Below are positions 45,325-56,585 of a stretch of 64,000 bases of DNA, piece by piece. Position numbers and translations under genes: made by a program. The stretch is taken from positions 5,785,837 through 5,849,836 of the forward strand of contig NZ_KI912270.1 of assembly GCF_000243415.2 (NCBI RefSeq), in the 5' to 3' direction. Below the pieces are notes generated by a model, which saw nothing but the letters and a program-made list of their open reading frames with translations, was not told the origin of the DNA and made no database searches. Each line of letters begins with the position of its first letter. Position 1 is the stretch's first letter. This DNA is from Mycolicibacterium tusciae JS617 (GTDB lineage: Bacteria > Actinomycetota > Actinomycetes > Mycobacteriales > Mycobacteriaceae).

Positions 45325-45645
45325 GTGGCAGTGGCGATGATGGCGGTGCTGGTGACGATCACCGTCGCGAGCGTGTACCTCGGTTCGGCGGTGATCGCGC
45401 GACACCGCGCGCAGGCGGCCGCGGACCTCGCAGCACTGGCTGCGGCGGGCGGCCTGGCGCGCGGTGCCCAGGCGGCCTGCGCGCACGCCGTCGCGGTGGC
45501 CGAGGCGATGCGCACCGCGGTCGCGGACTGCTCGGTGGCCGGACTCGATGTCGTTGTCGCGGTCGATGTCAGGGTGGCGTTGGGCCGGCTGGGGATGGGT
45601 ACGGCGCGGGCCGTGGCCCGCGCCGGCCCGGCGACTCACGGCTGA
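45325..45645 (+). CDS. TadE-like/Rv3654c-like secreted protein
   Basis: About 106 residues from GTG 45325. It has an N-terminal membrane helix (VAVAMMAVLVTITVASVYLG core) and a periplasmic tail rich in Ala (HRAQAAADLAALAAAGG), typical of the helicase/secretion-neighbourhood TadE-like family. As in the preceding gene, a GSATL motif lies in-frame just upstream of the first usable start codon, so the natural start may be earlier. The 3' end overlaps the convergent Rv3651-like gene by 10 bases. Confidence 0.72.
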   Translation: MAVAMMAVLVTITVASVYLGSAVIARHRAQAAADLAALAAAGGLARGAQAACAHAVAVAEAMRTAVADCSVAGLDVVVAVDVRVALGRLGMGTARAVARAGPATHG

Positions 45646-46619
45646 CGTAGCGTCGCCAACCCCGCGAAGACGTCGTCCTCGAGCTCGACGCGGTTGATCG
45701 TCACGTGCACAGGCGTCCACCCACCGTCGTTGGCCGCCAACCGCAGCGTGGCCGAAGTGGCGCCTGTTGCGAATTCCTCTGCCATCCTTGCTATCTGGGC
45801 CCGGTCGTCGGGATGTACGAGGTGATCGCCTGCCAGGCTCACACGCCAGTTGAAGAACGGGGCGGGGTCGTCGAGCCATTTCAACAGTGTCCAGTCCGTC
45901 GGGTCGACGAGGGCCCGGTGAGCGCCGGGCTGCGCCAGCCCCTTGAGAATGCGCTGCGCCAGGTAGTCGCGTGAATCCGATTCGCGGTCGTGTTCGCCGC
46001 GCCAGTTCATCGCCCGCATGACCAACCGCTGGCTCCCGTCGTCCTCCTCTTCGGCCAGCACCCGGGCGACGAAGCCGATCGTGATCGGTTCACCGCGATG
46101 GTCGGTCACGTCCCAGGAATTGCAGATCGTCTGACCCGGCTCCCGCGTGATCGTCATCGACAAGACCTGGGCCTCGCTCGGATTGAGGTCACGCTTGGGC
46201 AGATCTTCGGCGAATGCCCTACCGTGCGTCACCTGGCTGTTCGGCGCCCATCCGCTGTTGTGCAGCGACTCCGTGGTGTCGGTGGCGGTGCCGCTGCTGA
46301 GGTCCCACACCAGCGGTCCGGGCACCGGGCGTTCCGGCGGCTCCATGTCGGGCGGGCCGATCCACACGTGCACACCGTGGATCCGGCCGTCGGTCATCTG
46401 CACGACTTCGGTGCGGATCACGCAGTCGTTCTTCGGCGTGATGCTGCTCAGGCCCTGTCCGGCGCGCACGGTTTCGCCGATTGCGGTCTGAACCGCCATC
46501 AAGTGGGGATTTCGCCTCAGAAACGCACTGACCGGGACCAAGTTCTTGGTACGGCGGCCTTGTGCCACCACGGCGGGCTCGCTGCCCAGTGTCTCCACGA
46601 GCAGCCAGTCGTGGTTCAT
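45636..46619 (-). CDS. Rv3651-like protein with PAS/GAF-type domains
   Basis: A 327-residue cytosolic protein. It has DWLLVETLG at the start, a middle region with GLSSITPKNDCVIRTEVVQM and HGVHVWIGPP (sensor-like beta sheet), and a C-terminal PAS-like part (DDPAPFFNWRVSLAGDHLVHPDD, core about residues 250-270; the end HVTINRVELED). It matches Rv3651, whose crystal form shows PAS/GAF folds; the ligand is unknown. It converges on the tad cluster. ATG 46619. Confidence 0.75.
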   Translation of the reverse strand: MNHDWLLVETLGSEPAVVAQGRRTKNLVPVSAFLRRNPHLMAVQTAIGETVRAGQGLSSITPKNDCVIRTEVVQMTDGRIHGVHVWIGPPDMEPPERPVPGPLVWDLSSGTATDTTESLHNSGWAPNSQVTHGRAFAEDLPKRDLNPSEAQVLSMTITREPGQTICNSWDVTDHRGEPITIGFVARVLAEEEDDGSQRLVMRAMNWRGEHDRESDSRDYLAQRILKGLAQPGAHRALVDPTDWTLLKWLDDPAPFFNWRVSLAGDHLVHPDDRAQIARMAEEFATGATSATLRLAANDGGWTPVHVTINRVELEDDVFAGLATLRQP

Positions 46620-46920
46620 GAGGGCAGTTTAGGGCGGGGTATCCGGTCCGCCGTAGCCAGCAGCCGCCTACGGATTCCGTCGCGCCGCGTTCATTTTGCA
46701 TCGCAGCACGCCATTTTCGGGACCGACAGTTAACTGTGCCAAAGTTGCAACACCCACTCCGACGAGGTAATTTACAACAGCACCCTGGAAGCGCGGGCTA
46801 AGGAACGGATCGCGTTGTCCGGCCGTTCCACGCATCTGTGTGACCAGGCGTTTCCATTTTTGGGAGCTCCTGCCATGACCCGCGGGGGCGACCGTTCGAG
46901 GGGTCGGTCGCCCCGCGGGG
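46620..46920. other. 301-base intergenic region, no gene recognised
   Basis: It holds the promoter side of the Rv3651-like gene and the 3' terminator of the helicase gene (46879-46919). In M. tuberculosis a PE gene (PE33) occupies this position, but no Pro-Glu N-terminus or other convincing frame is visible here. Confidence 0.6.
46879..46919 (-). terminator. terminator of the helicase gene
   Basis: Long GC arms CCCGCGGGG(G)CGACC and GGTCGCCCCGCGGG with one bulged base close a loop of about 11 bases. They lie 2 bases beyond the helicase stop at 46921. Confidence 0.7.
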
Positions 46921-49251
46921 TCACACCGCCGTCTCGCCGAGTTCGTTCAGCACCAGTCGCAGCACCTTGATCGCTCCCAGTTTGTCGAGGGGGTCGTTCC
47001 CGTTGCCGCATTTAGGCGACTGCACGCATGACGGGCACCCTGCAGGGCAGTCGCACGCCTCGATCGCCGCCGCGGTCGCCGCCCACCAGGTGCCGATGTT
47101 GCGGAAGCCGCGATCGGCGAAGCCCGCGCCGCCGGGATAGCCGTCGTAGACGAAGATCGTCGGCAGCCCGTCTACCGGACCGATCGCCGTTGACACCCCG
47201 CCGATGTCGCCGCGGTCGCAGCTGGCGACCAGGGGCAGCAGTCCGATCGCCGCGTGTTCGGCCGCGTGCAGCGAGCCCGGCACGCGCAGCGGCTCGATCC
47301 CATTGTGCTGCAACATCTCCGGGGTGATAGTGCACATCACCGCCGTGGTTTCCAGGGTGCGCGTCGGCATGTCGAGTTCGACGAAGTCGACGACCTCGCC
47401 GGTCAACCGGCGACGCAGGTAGCCGATCACGGTGTTGGTCACCGACACCGGCACGAGCCCAACTGTCACCGACCCGTAGGTCTTTCGTTCCCCCTCGCCG
47501 GTGACGGCGATATCGGTCAGTTCGCGGGCGAACGTGGTGTAGCCCGGCTCCTCGGCGTGGACGAACGCGACGCCGTCCTCGAAATCGAGCGAGTCGACGA
47601 CATAGCTCTCACCCTGATGTAGGTAAACGGCCCCGGGATGAACCGATGCCGGTGCCTGGCCTGCGCCCGCACTGCCCAACATGCGACCGGTACCTGCTTC
47701 GAGGATGGCGATCTGACCGCCCGACGAGCCACGAATGTCCACGGCCGGATGTGGATCCACGCCCGGAGTGGCGAAGTAGCCGGTCGGCCGCCTGCGCAGC
47801 AGGCCGTCGTCGACGAGGGAGGCCGCAACCGCCTCGGCGTTCCACATCCGCACCTCCGCCTCGGTGAGCGGAAGTTCGGTGGCGGCGCAGAGAAGCTGCG
47901 GTCCAAGCACATACGGGTTGGAGGGGTCGATGACGACGCGTTCAATCGGTTTGTCCAGCAGCGCCGCCGGGTGGTGCACGAGGTAGGTGTCGAGTGGGTC
48001 GTCACGAGCGATCAAAACGATCAGCGCGCTCTGGCCCCGCCGGCCCGCGCGACCCGCCTGCTGCCAGAAGGATGTCACCGTGCCGGGAAATCCGGCCAGC
48101 ACGACGGCGTCGAGGCCGGCGATGTCGACGCCGAGTTCCAGGGCGTTGGTCGTGGCGAGCCCCCGCAGTTGCCCGTCCGCCAGTGCGCGTTCCAGTGCGC
48201 GGCGGTCTTCGGCCAGATAACCCGCCCGATAGGACGCCACCTTCTCGGCGAGATCCGGTTTGATTTCCTCGAGCCGTGCACGCGCACCGAGTGCGGTCAG
48301 TTCGGCACCGCGGCGCGAACGCACGAACGTCAGCGTCCGGGCGCCCTCGGCGATCAGATTCCCCATCACCTGGGCGGCATCGGCGCCTGCGGAACGTCGC
48401 ACCGGAGCGCCGTTTTCGCCGACGAGATCGTCCAGCAGGGCCGGCTCCCACAAGGCGACGGTGCGCGCGCCCTGCGGTGATCCGTCCTCGGTGACCTCGT
48501 CGACGGTCTGCCCGATCAGCTCCGAAGCGGTGATCGCCGGCGACGCGGTGGTGGCACTGGCAAAGATGACCGTGGGCCCCGATCCGGTGGCCGAGTAGCG
48601 CATGCTCAACCGCAGCAGCCGGCGGAGCACCATGGCCACATTGGATCCGAACACACCTCGGTAGTAATGGCATTCGTCGATGACGACGTATTTCAGGTTC
48701 CGCAGGAACACCGCCCAGCGCGCGTGGTTGCGTAGCAGCGACAGGTGAATCATGTCGGGGTTGGAGAAGATCCATCGAGACCGTTCCCGCGCGAAGCGAC
48801 GCACTTCGGTGGGGCTGTCGCCGTCATACGAGCTCGGTGCGACGTCGCGCAGTGCTGGCAGGGCTTCGGTAAGTGAGACCGCGGCGCGCAACTGGTCGTG
48901 ACCGAGCGCCTTGGTGGGCGACAGATAGAGGACCCGAGAGCGCGAATCAGCCTTCAGCGCCGTCAGTATCGGCAGTTGGTAGGCCACCGACTTGCCTGAG
49001 GCCGTCCCGGTGCTCAGTACGACGTGGCGTCCGGCGTGCGCGAGGTCGGCCGCTGCAACCTGATGTGACCACGGCGCGGTGATGCCGCGATCAACAAACG
49101 CCTGCACCACATCTGGATCGGCCCACTGCGGCCACGCGTGTAGGCGCGGACGCCGCGGGGGGAGATCTGCGACATGACGCAGGGGGTCGTGCCCGCCTTT
49201 AGTAGCGCCGTCGACCGCGCAAGCGAGCAGCTCGCGGCCGAAATCTGCCAT
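46921..49251 (-). CDS. DEAD/DEAH-box DNA helicase, SftH/MrfA-like (Rv3649-like)
   Basis: A 776-residue superfamily II helicase with the Q-motif region (APWSHQVAAADLAHAGRHVV), Walker A STGTASGKSVAYQ (about residue 77), DECHYYRG (about 215), SATTASP (about 270) and a helicase C domain (TNALELGVDIAGLDAV, then GRAGRRGQ). The C-terminal four-cysteine cluster (CDCPAGCPSCVQSPKCGNG, about 735-755) is the DUF1998 zinc-like motif of MrfA/Hrq1 helicases. M. smegmatis SftH, a 3'-to-5' helicase, is the described member of this clade. ATG 49251 is preferred; the 93 residues upstream are non-conserved. Confidence 0.88.
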   Translation of the reverse strand: MADFGRELLACAVDGATKGGHDPLRHVADLPPRRPRLHAWPQWADPDVVQAFVDRGITAPWSHQVAAADLAHAGRHVVLSTGTASGKSVAYQLPILTALKADSRSRVLYLSPTKALGHDQLRAAVSLTEALPALRDVAPSSYDGDSPTEVRRFARERSRWIFSNPDMIHLSLLRNHARWAVFLRNLKYVVIDECHYYRGVFGSNVAMVLRRLLRLSMRYSATGSGPTVIFASATTASPAITASELIGQTVDEVTEDGSPQGARTVALWEPALLDDLVGENGAPVRRSAGADAAQVMGNLIAEGARTLTFVRSRRGAELTALGARARLEEIKPDLAEKVASYRAGYLAEDRRALERALADGQLRGLATTNALELGVDIAGLDAVVLAGFPGTVTSFWQQAGRAGRRGQSALIVLIARDDPLDTYLVHHPAALLDKPIERVVIDPSNPYVLGPQLLCAATELPLTEAEVRMWNAEAVAASLVDDGLLRRRPTGYFATPGVDPHPAVDIRGSSGGQIAILEAGTGRMLGSAGAGQAPASVHPGAVYLHQGESYVVDSLDFEDGVAFVHAEEPGYTTFARELTDIAVTGEGERKTYGSVTVGLVPVSVTNTVIGYLRRRLTGEVVDFVELDMPTRTLETTAVMCTITPEMLQHNGIEPLRVPGSLHAAEHAAIGLLPLVASCDRGDIGGVSTAIGPVDGLPTIFVYDGYPGGAGFADRGFRNIGTWWAATAAAIEACDCPAGCPSCVQSPKCGNGNDPLDKLGAIKVLRLVLNELGETAV

Positions 49252-49526
49252 CGGGTGCCTTCCTGAGACGTTTCGTATGTGAATTGTTCCCCAAACGATC
49301 GCTTCTCCACTGTCGCCGCAGCCCAGAACGTGATTGACTGACCGCGGTCGCAGCTTCTGTGTTGGCGTATTCGCAATCGCAGGATCGACGTTGCGATCGC
49401 GGTTCCTGCGAGGGTTGTAGGTCGGGTCGAGTTCCGAGCACTCCACGAAGGTATGGCGGTCGGAACGGGCCCGGTGCACCGAAATGGTGAACCGCACCCG
49501 GTATGAAGAGAAGGAAATCACGAGAG
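49252..49526 (+). promoter_or_regulatory. long cspA leader region
   Basis: A 275-base gap upstream of cspA with no protein gene. Cold shock genes commonly have long structured leaders, and two near-matching GCGATCG/CGCAATCG blocks in the middle could fold, but I cannot define a structure. GAAGGAAA lies 14 bases before the start. Confidence 0.4.
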
Positions 49527-49730
49527 ATGCCACAGGGAACTGTGAAGTGGTTCAACGCGGAAAAAGGCTTCGGGTTCATCGCTCCCGAGGACGGCTCTGC
49601 TGATGTGTTCGTCCACTACACGGAAATTCAAGGAAGCGGTTTCCGCACCCTTGAGGAGAACCAGAAGGTCGAGTTCGAGGTTGGCCAGAGCCCCAAGGGC
49701 CCGCAGGCCACAGGCGTTCGCGCCGTCTAA
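49527..49730 (+). CDS. cspA: cold shock protein CspA
   Basis: A 67-residue single-domain cold shock protein: [20 protein letters not shown] (RNP1, about residues 4-23), DVFVHYTEI (RNP2, about 28-36) and a final [10 protein letters not shown]. It binds single-stranded nucleic acid and acts as an RNA chaperone. ATG 49527 gives the family N-terminus ([10 protein letters not shown]). A terminator follows 20 bases after the stop. Confidence 0.96.
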   Translation: MPQGTVKWFNAEKGFGFIAPEDGSADVFVHYTEIQGSGFRTLEENQKVEFEVGQSPKGPQATGVRAV

Positions 49731-49749
49731 CCGACGCACCTAAGGAAAC

Positions 49750-49792
49750 CCCCCGCACAGCTCCGACAACGGGCACTGCGGGGGTGTTTTCG
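49750..49792 (+). terminator. terminator of cspA
   Basis: Perfect 8-base arms CCCCCGCA (49750-49757) and TGCGGGGG (49777-49784) followed by TGTTTTCG. Confidence 0.85.
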
Positions 49793-49824
49793 TTTGTGGG
49801 GCGCCCGGCCCGGCGACGCTTCGG

Positions 49825-49940
49825 CTGGAATGTCGCCGCCGGGGCGGCTCCGGCTGGAATGTCGCCGCCGGGGCGGCTCCGGCTGGAATGTCGCCGCCGG
49901 GGCGGCTCCGGCTGGAATGTCGCCGCCGGGGCGGCTCCGG
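49825..49940. repeat. 29-bp tandem repeat, four identical copies
   Basis: The unit starts CTGGAATGTCGCCGCCGGGG and ends CGGCTCCGG. Four exact copies occupy 49825-49853, 49854-49882, 49883-49911 and 49912-49940, with degenerate partial copies on both sides (GGCGACGCTTCGG before, CTGGGCTGTC after). The array lies just upstream of the -10 element of the next gene, a VNTR-type locus; the unit length is not a multiple of 3, and the array is non-coding. Confidence 0.93.
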
Positions 49941-49957
49941 CTGGGCTGTCCCTGCCT

Positions 49958-49963
49958 TAGGGT
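49958..49963 (+). promoter_or_regulatory. -10 element of a leaderless promoter
   Basis: TAGGGT is followed by 6 bases and GTG, the classical mycobacterial TANNNT leaderless arrangement, so transcription should start at the GTG of the Rv3647c-like gene. The tandem repeat supplies the -35 region and upstream DNA. Confidence 0.6.
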
Positions 49964-49969
49964 CGAACC

Positions 49970-50560
49970 GTGAGCCAGCTGTCCTTCTTTTCGGCCGAGT
50001 CGGTGCCGCCTGCCGTGGCCGACTTGACCGGGATGCTCGCCGCGCCGGGTCAGGTGGTGCTGGTGGGGTCGGGCTCGCAAACCGGGGCGCGGCTGTCGGT
50101 CGTGGTGGAGCACGTGTGGCGCGCCGAGGCGCTGGCCGAGATGATCGTCGAGGCCGGGTTGCAACCCGAGATCGCCCGCACCGACGAGAACACCCCGCTG
50201 GTCCGCACCGCCGTGGATGCGCGGCTGGTCGCCATTGCGGCGGATTGGACACGTGGCGCGGTCAAGACGGTGCCGCCGCAGTGGTTGCCTGGCCCCAGGG
50301 AGTTGCGGGCCTGGACGCTCGCGTCAGGCACCCCTGAAGCCGATCGCTACCTGCTCGGTCTGGACCCGCACGCGCCCGACACGCATTCGCCGCTCGCCTC
50401 GGCGATGATGCGGGTCGGGATAGCGCCCACTCTGATCGGAACCAGAGGGTCTCGTCCAGCGCTTCGGATCAGTGGCCGGCGCCGACTATCGCGCCTGGTA
50501 GAGAACGTGGGGGAACCACCGGGGAAGGTGGACGCGTTTGCGCAGTGGCCCCGAATCTGA
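49970..50560 (+). CDS. conserved mycobacterial protein (Rv3647c-like)
   Basis: A 196-residue protein located, as in M. tuberculosis, between cspA and topA. It begins SQLSFFSAESVPPAV, has an alternating alpha/beta region (GQVVLVGSGSQTGARLSVVV; EALAEMIVEAG; RLVAIAADWTRGAVK) and a basic end (SGRRRLSRLVENVGEPP). No catalytic motif is recognised and its function is unknown. The start GTG 49970 is probably leaderless. topA follows after 135 bases. Confidence 0.8.
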   Translation: MSQLSFFSAESVPPAVADLTGMLAAPGQVVLVGSGSQTGARLSVVVEHVWRAEALAEMIVEAGLQPEIARTDENTPLVRTAVDARLVAIAADWTRGAVKTVPPQWLPGPRELRAWTLASGTPEADRYLLGLDPHAPDTHSPLASAMMRVGIAPTLIGTRGSRPALRISGRRRLSRLVENVGEPPGKVDAFAQWPRI

Positions 50561-50695
50561 CGCCGCGCAACCGGGGGGTCAGTTTGCGTCGGCCCGCGCA
50601 GAATGCGAAATTGTCAGTTGCCGACGGGGCCATACTGCACGTTCAGTGCGGCATCAGGCGCTGTCGGCAGCGAAAGAAGTGGAGCAAAGGCACAG

Positions 50696-53488
<2,793 letters not shown>

Positions 53489-53507
53489 GGCGCTGCGGCT
53501 TTGACGC

Positions 53508-55127
53508 TTACCGCGTCACGTCGCTGGACACCTCGCGTTCGGCAGCGACCTGCTCCGGTGACGCCAGGTTCAGCGGCCGGGCCAGCTGGGTCGGCGCCAC
53601 GCGCCCGCGCAGTTCGACGATCTCTCCTACGTCCCAGCACAGCGCCTCCGCGTCGAGCGCACCGCTGACCGCAATGGCCGACGCGAGCACGTGACCCGCC
53701 TCGAGCTTGGCCAATTCGGTCAGCCGCGCCGCCTCGTTGACCGGGTCACCGATCACGGTGTACTCGAAACGGGCCAGCGCGCCGATGTGCCCGGCGATCG
53801 CGCGGCCGGCCGACACCCCGATCCCGAACTCGGTCTGACCCAGCACCTTGAGCACCTCGTCGTGCAGTTCGCGAGAGGCCGCAAGCGCAGCCCCGCAGGC
53901 ATCGGGGTGCTCGATCGGTGCGCCGAAGATCGCCAGCGCGGCGTCACCCTGGAACTTGTTGACGAAACCGCCGTGGCGGTTCACGGTGTCGACGACCACC
54001 CGGAAGAAGTCGTTGAGAAGGTTGACGACTTCGCCGGCGGGCATGGTCGCCGCCAGCTGTGTCGAACCGACGAGGTCGACGAAGAGCACCGCGACGTCGC
54101 GTTCCTGGCCGCCGAGTTCGGTACCGCGCTCGAGCGCCCGGCGGGCGACGTCCTCGCCGACGTAGCGACCGAACAAATCGCGCAGCCGCTGCCGCTCGGC
54201 GAGGTCACGGACCATGTCGTTGAAACCCGCCTGCAGCAGGCCGAGCTCGCTGGCGTCATAGATCTGCATGTGGGCGTTGTAGTTCCCGCGCTGCACCTCG
54301 CCCAGCGCCCAGCGCAGCTGGCGCAGCGGGTCGGCGATCGACATCGCCACCAGCACCGTGCCGGACAGCCCGATGATCAACGCGGCGATGGCCAGCAGCA
54401 GGATCGGTGTTGTCAGCTTGTCGGCAGGCGCGGTGAGGACCTCGAACTTGCTGGCCACCAGCGCCAACACGATCGCCAGGATCGGCACGCCGGTGGACAA
54501 CACCCATGTCATCACCTGGCGCTGGATCACACCGGGAGCGCGGAAATTCTCCGGGACACCGCCGCGCAGGGCGGCCACGGCCACGGGCCGCAGCACCCGC
54601 TCAGACTGCAGATACCCGATGATCGCCGTCGCGGTGGCGCCGAGGCCGCTGGCGACGGCCACGACAGGGGCAGACCTGCTGGCCACCGGCCAGCTGGCGA
54701 CGATGAACACCACCGACCCGAGCAGCCAGTTCGCGACGTTGATCATGGTGCGGTAGTAGGGCATCTTCAGCGCGCGGACGCGGGCCAGCTCTGTAACGGC
54801 CGGGTCGCTGTCGGTGAGCAGTGTGTCGCGGCGCTGCCAGCGGATCACCGGGATCAGCAGCCGCAGGCTCAGGTACGACGCGGTCGTGAACGAGATGAAC
54901 AGGAACCCCAGGAAGACCGCCAGGTTGAAGGCGGGCAGGTCTTGGAGCTGGATGCGGTCCTCGGGCGGCAAGCCGAAGCGCAGAAAACTCAGGACCAGCA
55001 GAGCGCCGATGATGTCGGCCTGCAGCATCCCGAGGGTGAACACTGGCCACGGAGTACGCGCGACCCAGCGGACGAATGAGCCGATTCGCCTAACGGGTAT
55101 GGCCTTGGAGATGGACCCGGTGGTCAC
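53508..55127 (-). CDS. membrane class III adenylate cyclase with HAMP domain (Rv3645-like)
   Basis: A 539-residue protein with six N-terminal membrane helices (about residues 30-265), a HAMP linker (about 270-320) and a class III cyclase domain. The domain has FVDLVGSTQLA (metal Asp, about 350), KFQGDAALAIFG (second metal Asp and substrate Lys, about 394) and EYTVIGDPVNEAARL (transition-state Asn/Arg region, about 464). In M. tuberculosis Rv3645 is a major cAMP source; its product would feed the Crp encoded in this window. It converges on topA with 19 bases between stops. Confidence 0.92.
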   Translation of the reverse strand: MTTGSISKAIPVRRIGSFVRWVARTPWPVFTLGMLQADIIGALLVLSFLRFGLPPEDRIQLQDLPAFNLAVFLGFLFISFTTASYLSLRLLIPVIRWQRRDTLLTDSDPAVTELARVRALKMPYYRTMINVANWLLGSVVFIVASWPVASRSAPVVAVASGLGATATAIIGYLQSERVLRPVAVAALRGGVPENFRAPGVIQRQVMTWVLSTGVPILAIVLALVASKFEVLTAPADKLTTPILLLAIAALIIGLSGTVLVAMSIADPLRQLRWALGEVQRGNYNAHMQIYDASELGLLQAGFNDMVRDLAERQRLRDLFGRYVGEDVARRALERGTELGGQERDVAVLFVDLVGSTQLAATMPAGEVVNLLNDFFRVVVDTVNRHGGFVNKFQGDAALAIFGAPIEHPDACGAALAASRELHDEVLKVLGQTEFGIGVSAGRAIAGHIGALARFEYTVIGDPVNEAARLTELAKLEAGHVLASAIAVSGALDAEALCWDVGEIVELRGRVAPTQLARPLNLASPEQVAAEREVSSDVTR

Positions 55128-55219
55128 TGGTCAACCGTATCGGTCGAGGCGGACTCCAAAAGGCGCAAACGAGCCCTGTGGGACGGACGTGTCGCTTCGC
55201 AGCACTACTGTTATCTGCG

Positions 55220-56428
55220 ATGACCGGTGTCTTTTCGCGTCTGGTGGGTCAGCACGCCACCGAAGCCGAGTTTGTGGCCGCCGCGCAGGATGCGCGCGGT
55301 GATTCGGCTCACAATCCAGCCTCGACCGGGACGATGACACACGCGTGGCTGATCACCGGCCCGCCCGGATCGGGTCGATCGATCGCCGCGCTTTGCTTTG
55401 CCGCCGCGCTGCAGTGCACCAGCGACGGCGTCCCAGGCTGCGGAGAATGCCGCGCGTGCACAACGACCATGGCCGGCACCCACGCCGACGTGCGGCGGAT
55501 CGTTCCGGAGGGCCTGTCGATCGGCGTCGATGAGATGCGCGGCATCGTGCAGATCGCATCGCGGCGGCCGGGGACCGGGCGCTGGCAGGTGGTGCTGATC
55601 GAGGATGCCGACCGGCTTACCGAAGGTGCGGCGAATGCGCTGCTCAAGGTGGTCGAGGAGCCGCCGCCGTCGACGGTGTTCCTGCTCTGTGCACCGTCGG
55701 TGGACCCCGAGGACATCGCGATCACGTTGAGGTCGCGCTGCCGGCATGTGGCGCTGGTGACGCCGCCGGTCGACGCCATCGCCCAGGTGCTGATCGATAT
55801 GGATGGGCTCGCCGAGCCCGACGCCCGCTGGGCGGCTTCGGTCAGCGGCGGTCACGTCGGCAGGGCGCGGCGGCTCGCGGTCGATCAGGAGGCACGTGCG
55901 CGCCGGAAGCGAGCCCTGGCACTGGCGCGGGATGCCGCCACCCCGTCGCGGGCGTACGCGGCCGCGGAGGAACTGGTGGCCACGGCAGAGGCGGAGGCGG
56001 TGTCGCTGACCGTCGATCGCAACGAACTCGAGGCGGAGGAGTTGCGCACCGCATTGGGTGCCGGTGGCACCGGCAAGGGCACCGCAGGCACGATGCGCGG
56101 TGCGTCCGGCGCGCTCAAAGATCTTGAGCGACGGCAGAAGTCGCGCAAGACGCGGGCATCGCGCGACGCACTCGACCGGGCACTGATCGACCTCGCCACG
56201 TACTTCCGGGATGCCCTGCTGGTGTCCTCGGGCGCGGGCGGCATCCAACCGAACCACCCGGATATGGCCGACCAGGTCGCCGCGATGGCCGCCCATGCGC
56301 CGCCGGACAAGCTGTTGCGCTGTATCGAGGCGGTTCTGCAGTGCCGGGAGGCGCTCGACATGAACGTGAAGCCGAAGTTCGCGGTCGACGCGATGGTCGC
56401 CACGGTGGGGCAGGCCCTGCGCGACTGA
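55220..56428 (+). CDS. holB: DNA polymerase III delta' subunit
   Basis: A 402-residue clamp-loader subunit. The AAA+ P-loop is altered to GPPGSGRSIAAL (Arg in place of the Walker Lys, about residue 55), as expected for the non-hydrolysing delta' subunit. A four-cysteine zinc motif (CTSDGVPGCGECRAC, about 72-88) and VVEEPPPSTVFLLC (sensor/Ser-Arg-Cys-like RSRCRHV, about 180) follow. ATG 55220 gives the M. tuberculosis-like start (MTGVFSRLVGQ). It is divergent from the cyclase gene and precedes tRNA-Thr by 85 bases. Confidence 0.92.
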   Translation: MTGVFSRLVGQHATEAEFVAAAQDARGDSAHNPASTGTMTHAWLITGPPGSGRSIAALCFAAALQCTSDGVPGCGECRACTTTMAGTHADVRRIVPEGLSIGVDEMRGIVQIASRRPGTGRWQVVLIEDADRLTEGAANALLKVVEEPPPSTVFLLCAPSVDPEDIAITLRSRCRHVALVTPPVDAIAQVLIDMDGLAEPDARWAASVSGGHVGRARRLAVDQEARARRKRALALARDAATPSRAYAAAEELVATAEAEAVSLTVDRNELEAEELRTALGAGGTGKGTAGTMRGASGALKDLERRQKSRKTRASRDALDRALIDLATYFRDALLVSSGAGGIQPNHPDMADQVAAMAAHAPPDKLLRCIEAVLQCREALDMNVKPKFAVDAMVATVGQALRD

Positions 56429-56475
56429 GTTGGGCGGCCGGTGGGCCCTGTCGTAGACTCGTGCGCGCCCGTGTC

Positions 56476-56504
56476 GATGCTCTTCGCGCAAGCGCTCATC
56501 GGCG
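56476..56504. repeat. 29-base dispersed repeat, copy 2
   Basis: Same element as at 36483-36511, with one base different (A for G at the 16th position). It lies between holB and tRNA-Thr, only 8 bases before the tRNA. Confidence 0.7.
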
Positions 56505-56512
56505 AACGGCAC

Positions 56513-56585
56513 GCCACCTTAGCTCAGTCGGTAGAGCGATTCACTCGTAATGAATAGGTCAGGAGTTCGATTCTCCTAGGTGGCT
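56513..56585 (+). tRNA. tRNA-Thr (anticodon CGT)
   Basis: A complete 73-base cloverleaf without encoded CCA: acceptor GCCACCT/AGGTGGC, D-loop CAGTCGGTAGA, anticodon stem ATTCA/TGAAT with loop CTCGTAA (anticodon CGT), T-arm AGGAGTTCGATTCTCCT. It reads ACG codons. The 3' end overlaps, by 27 bases, the end of the minus-strand alpha/beta hydrolase gene. Confidence 0.95.
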
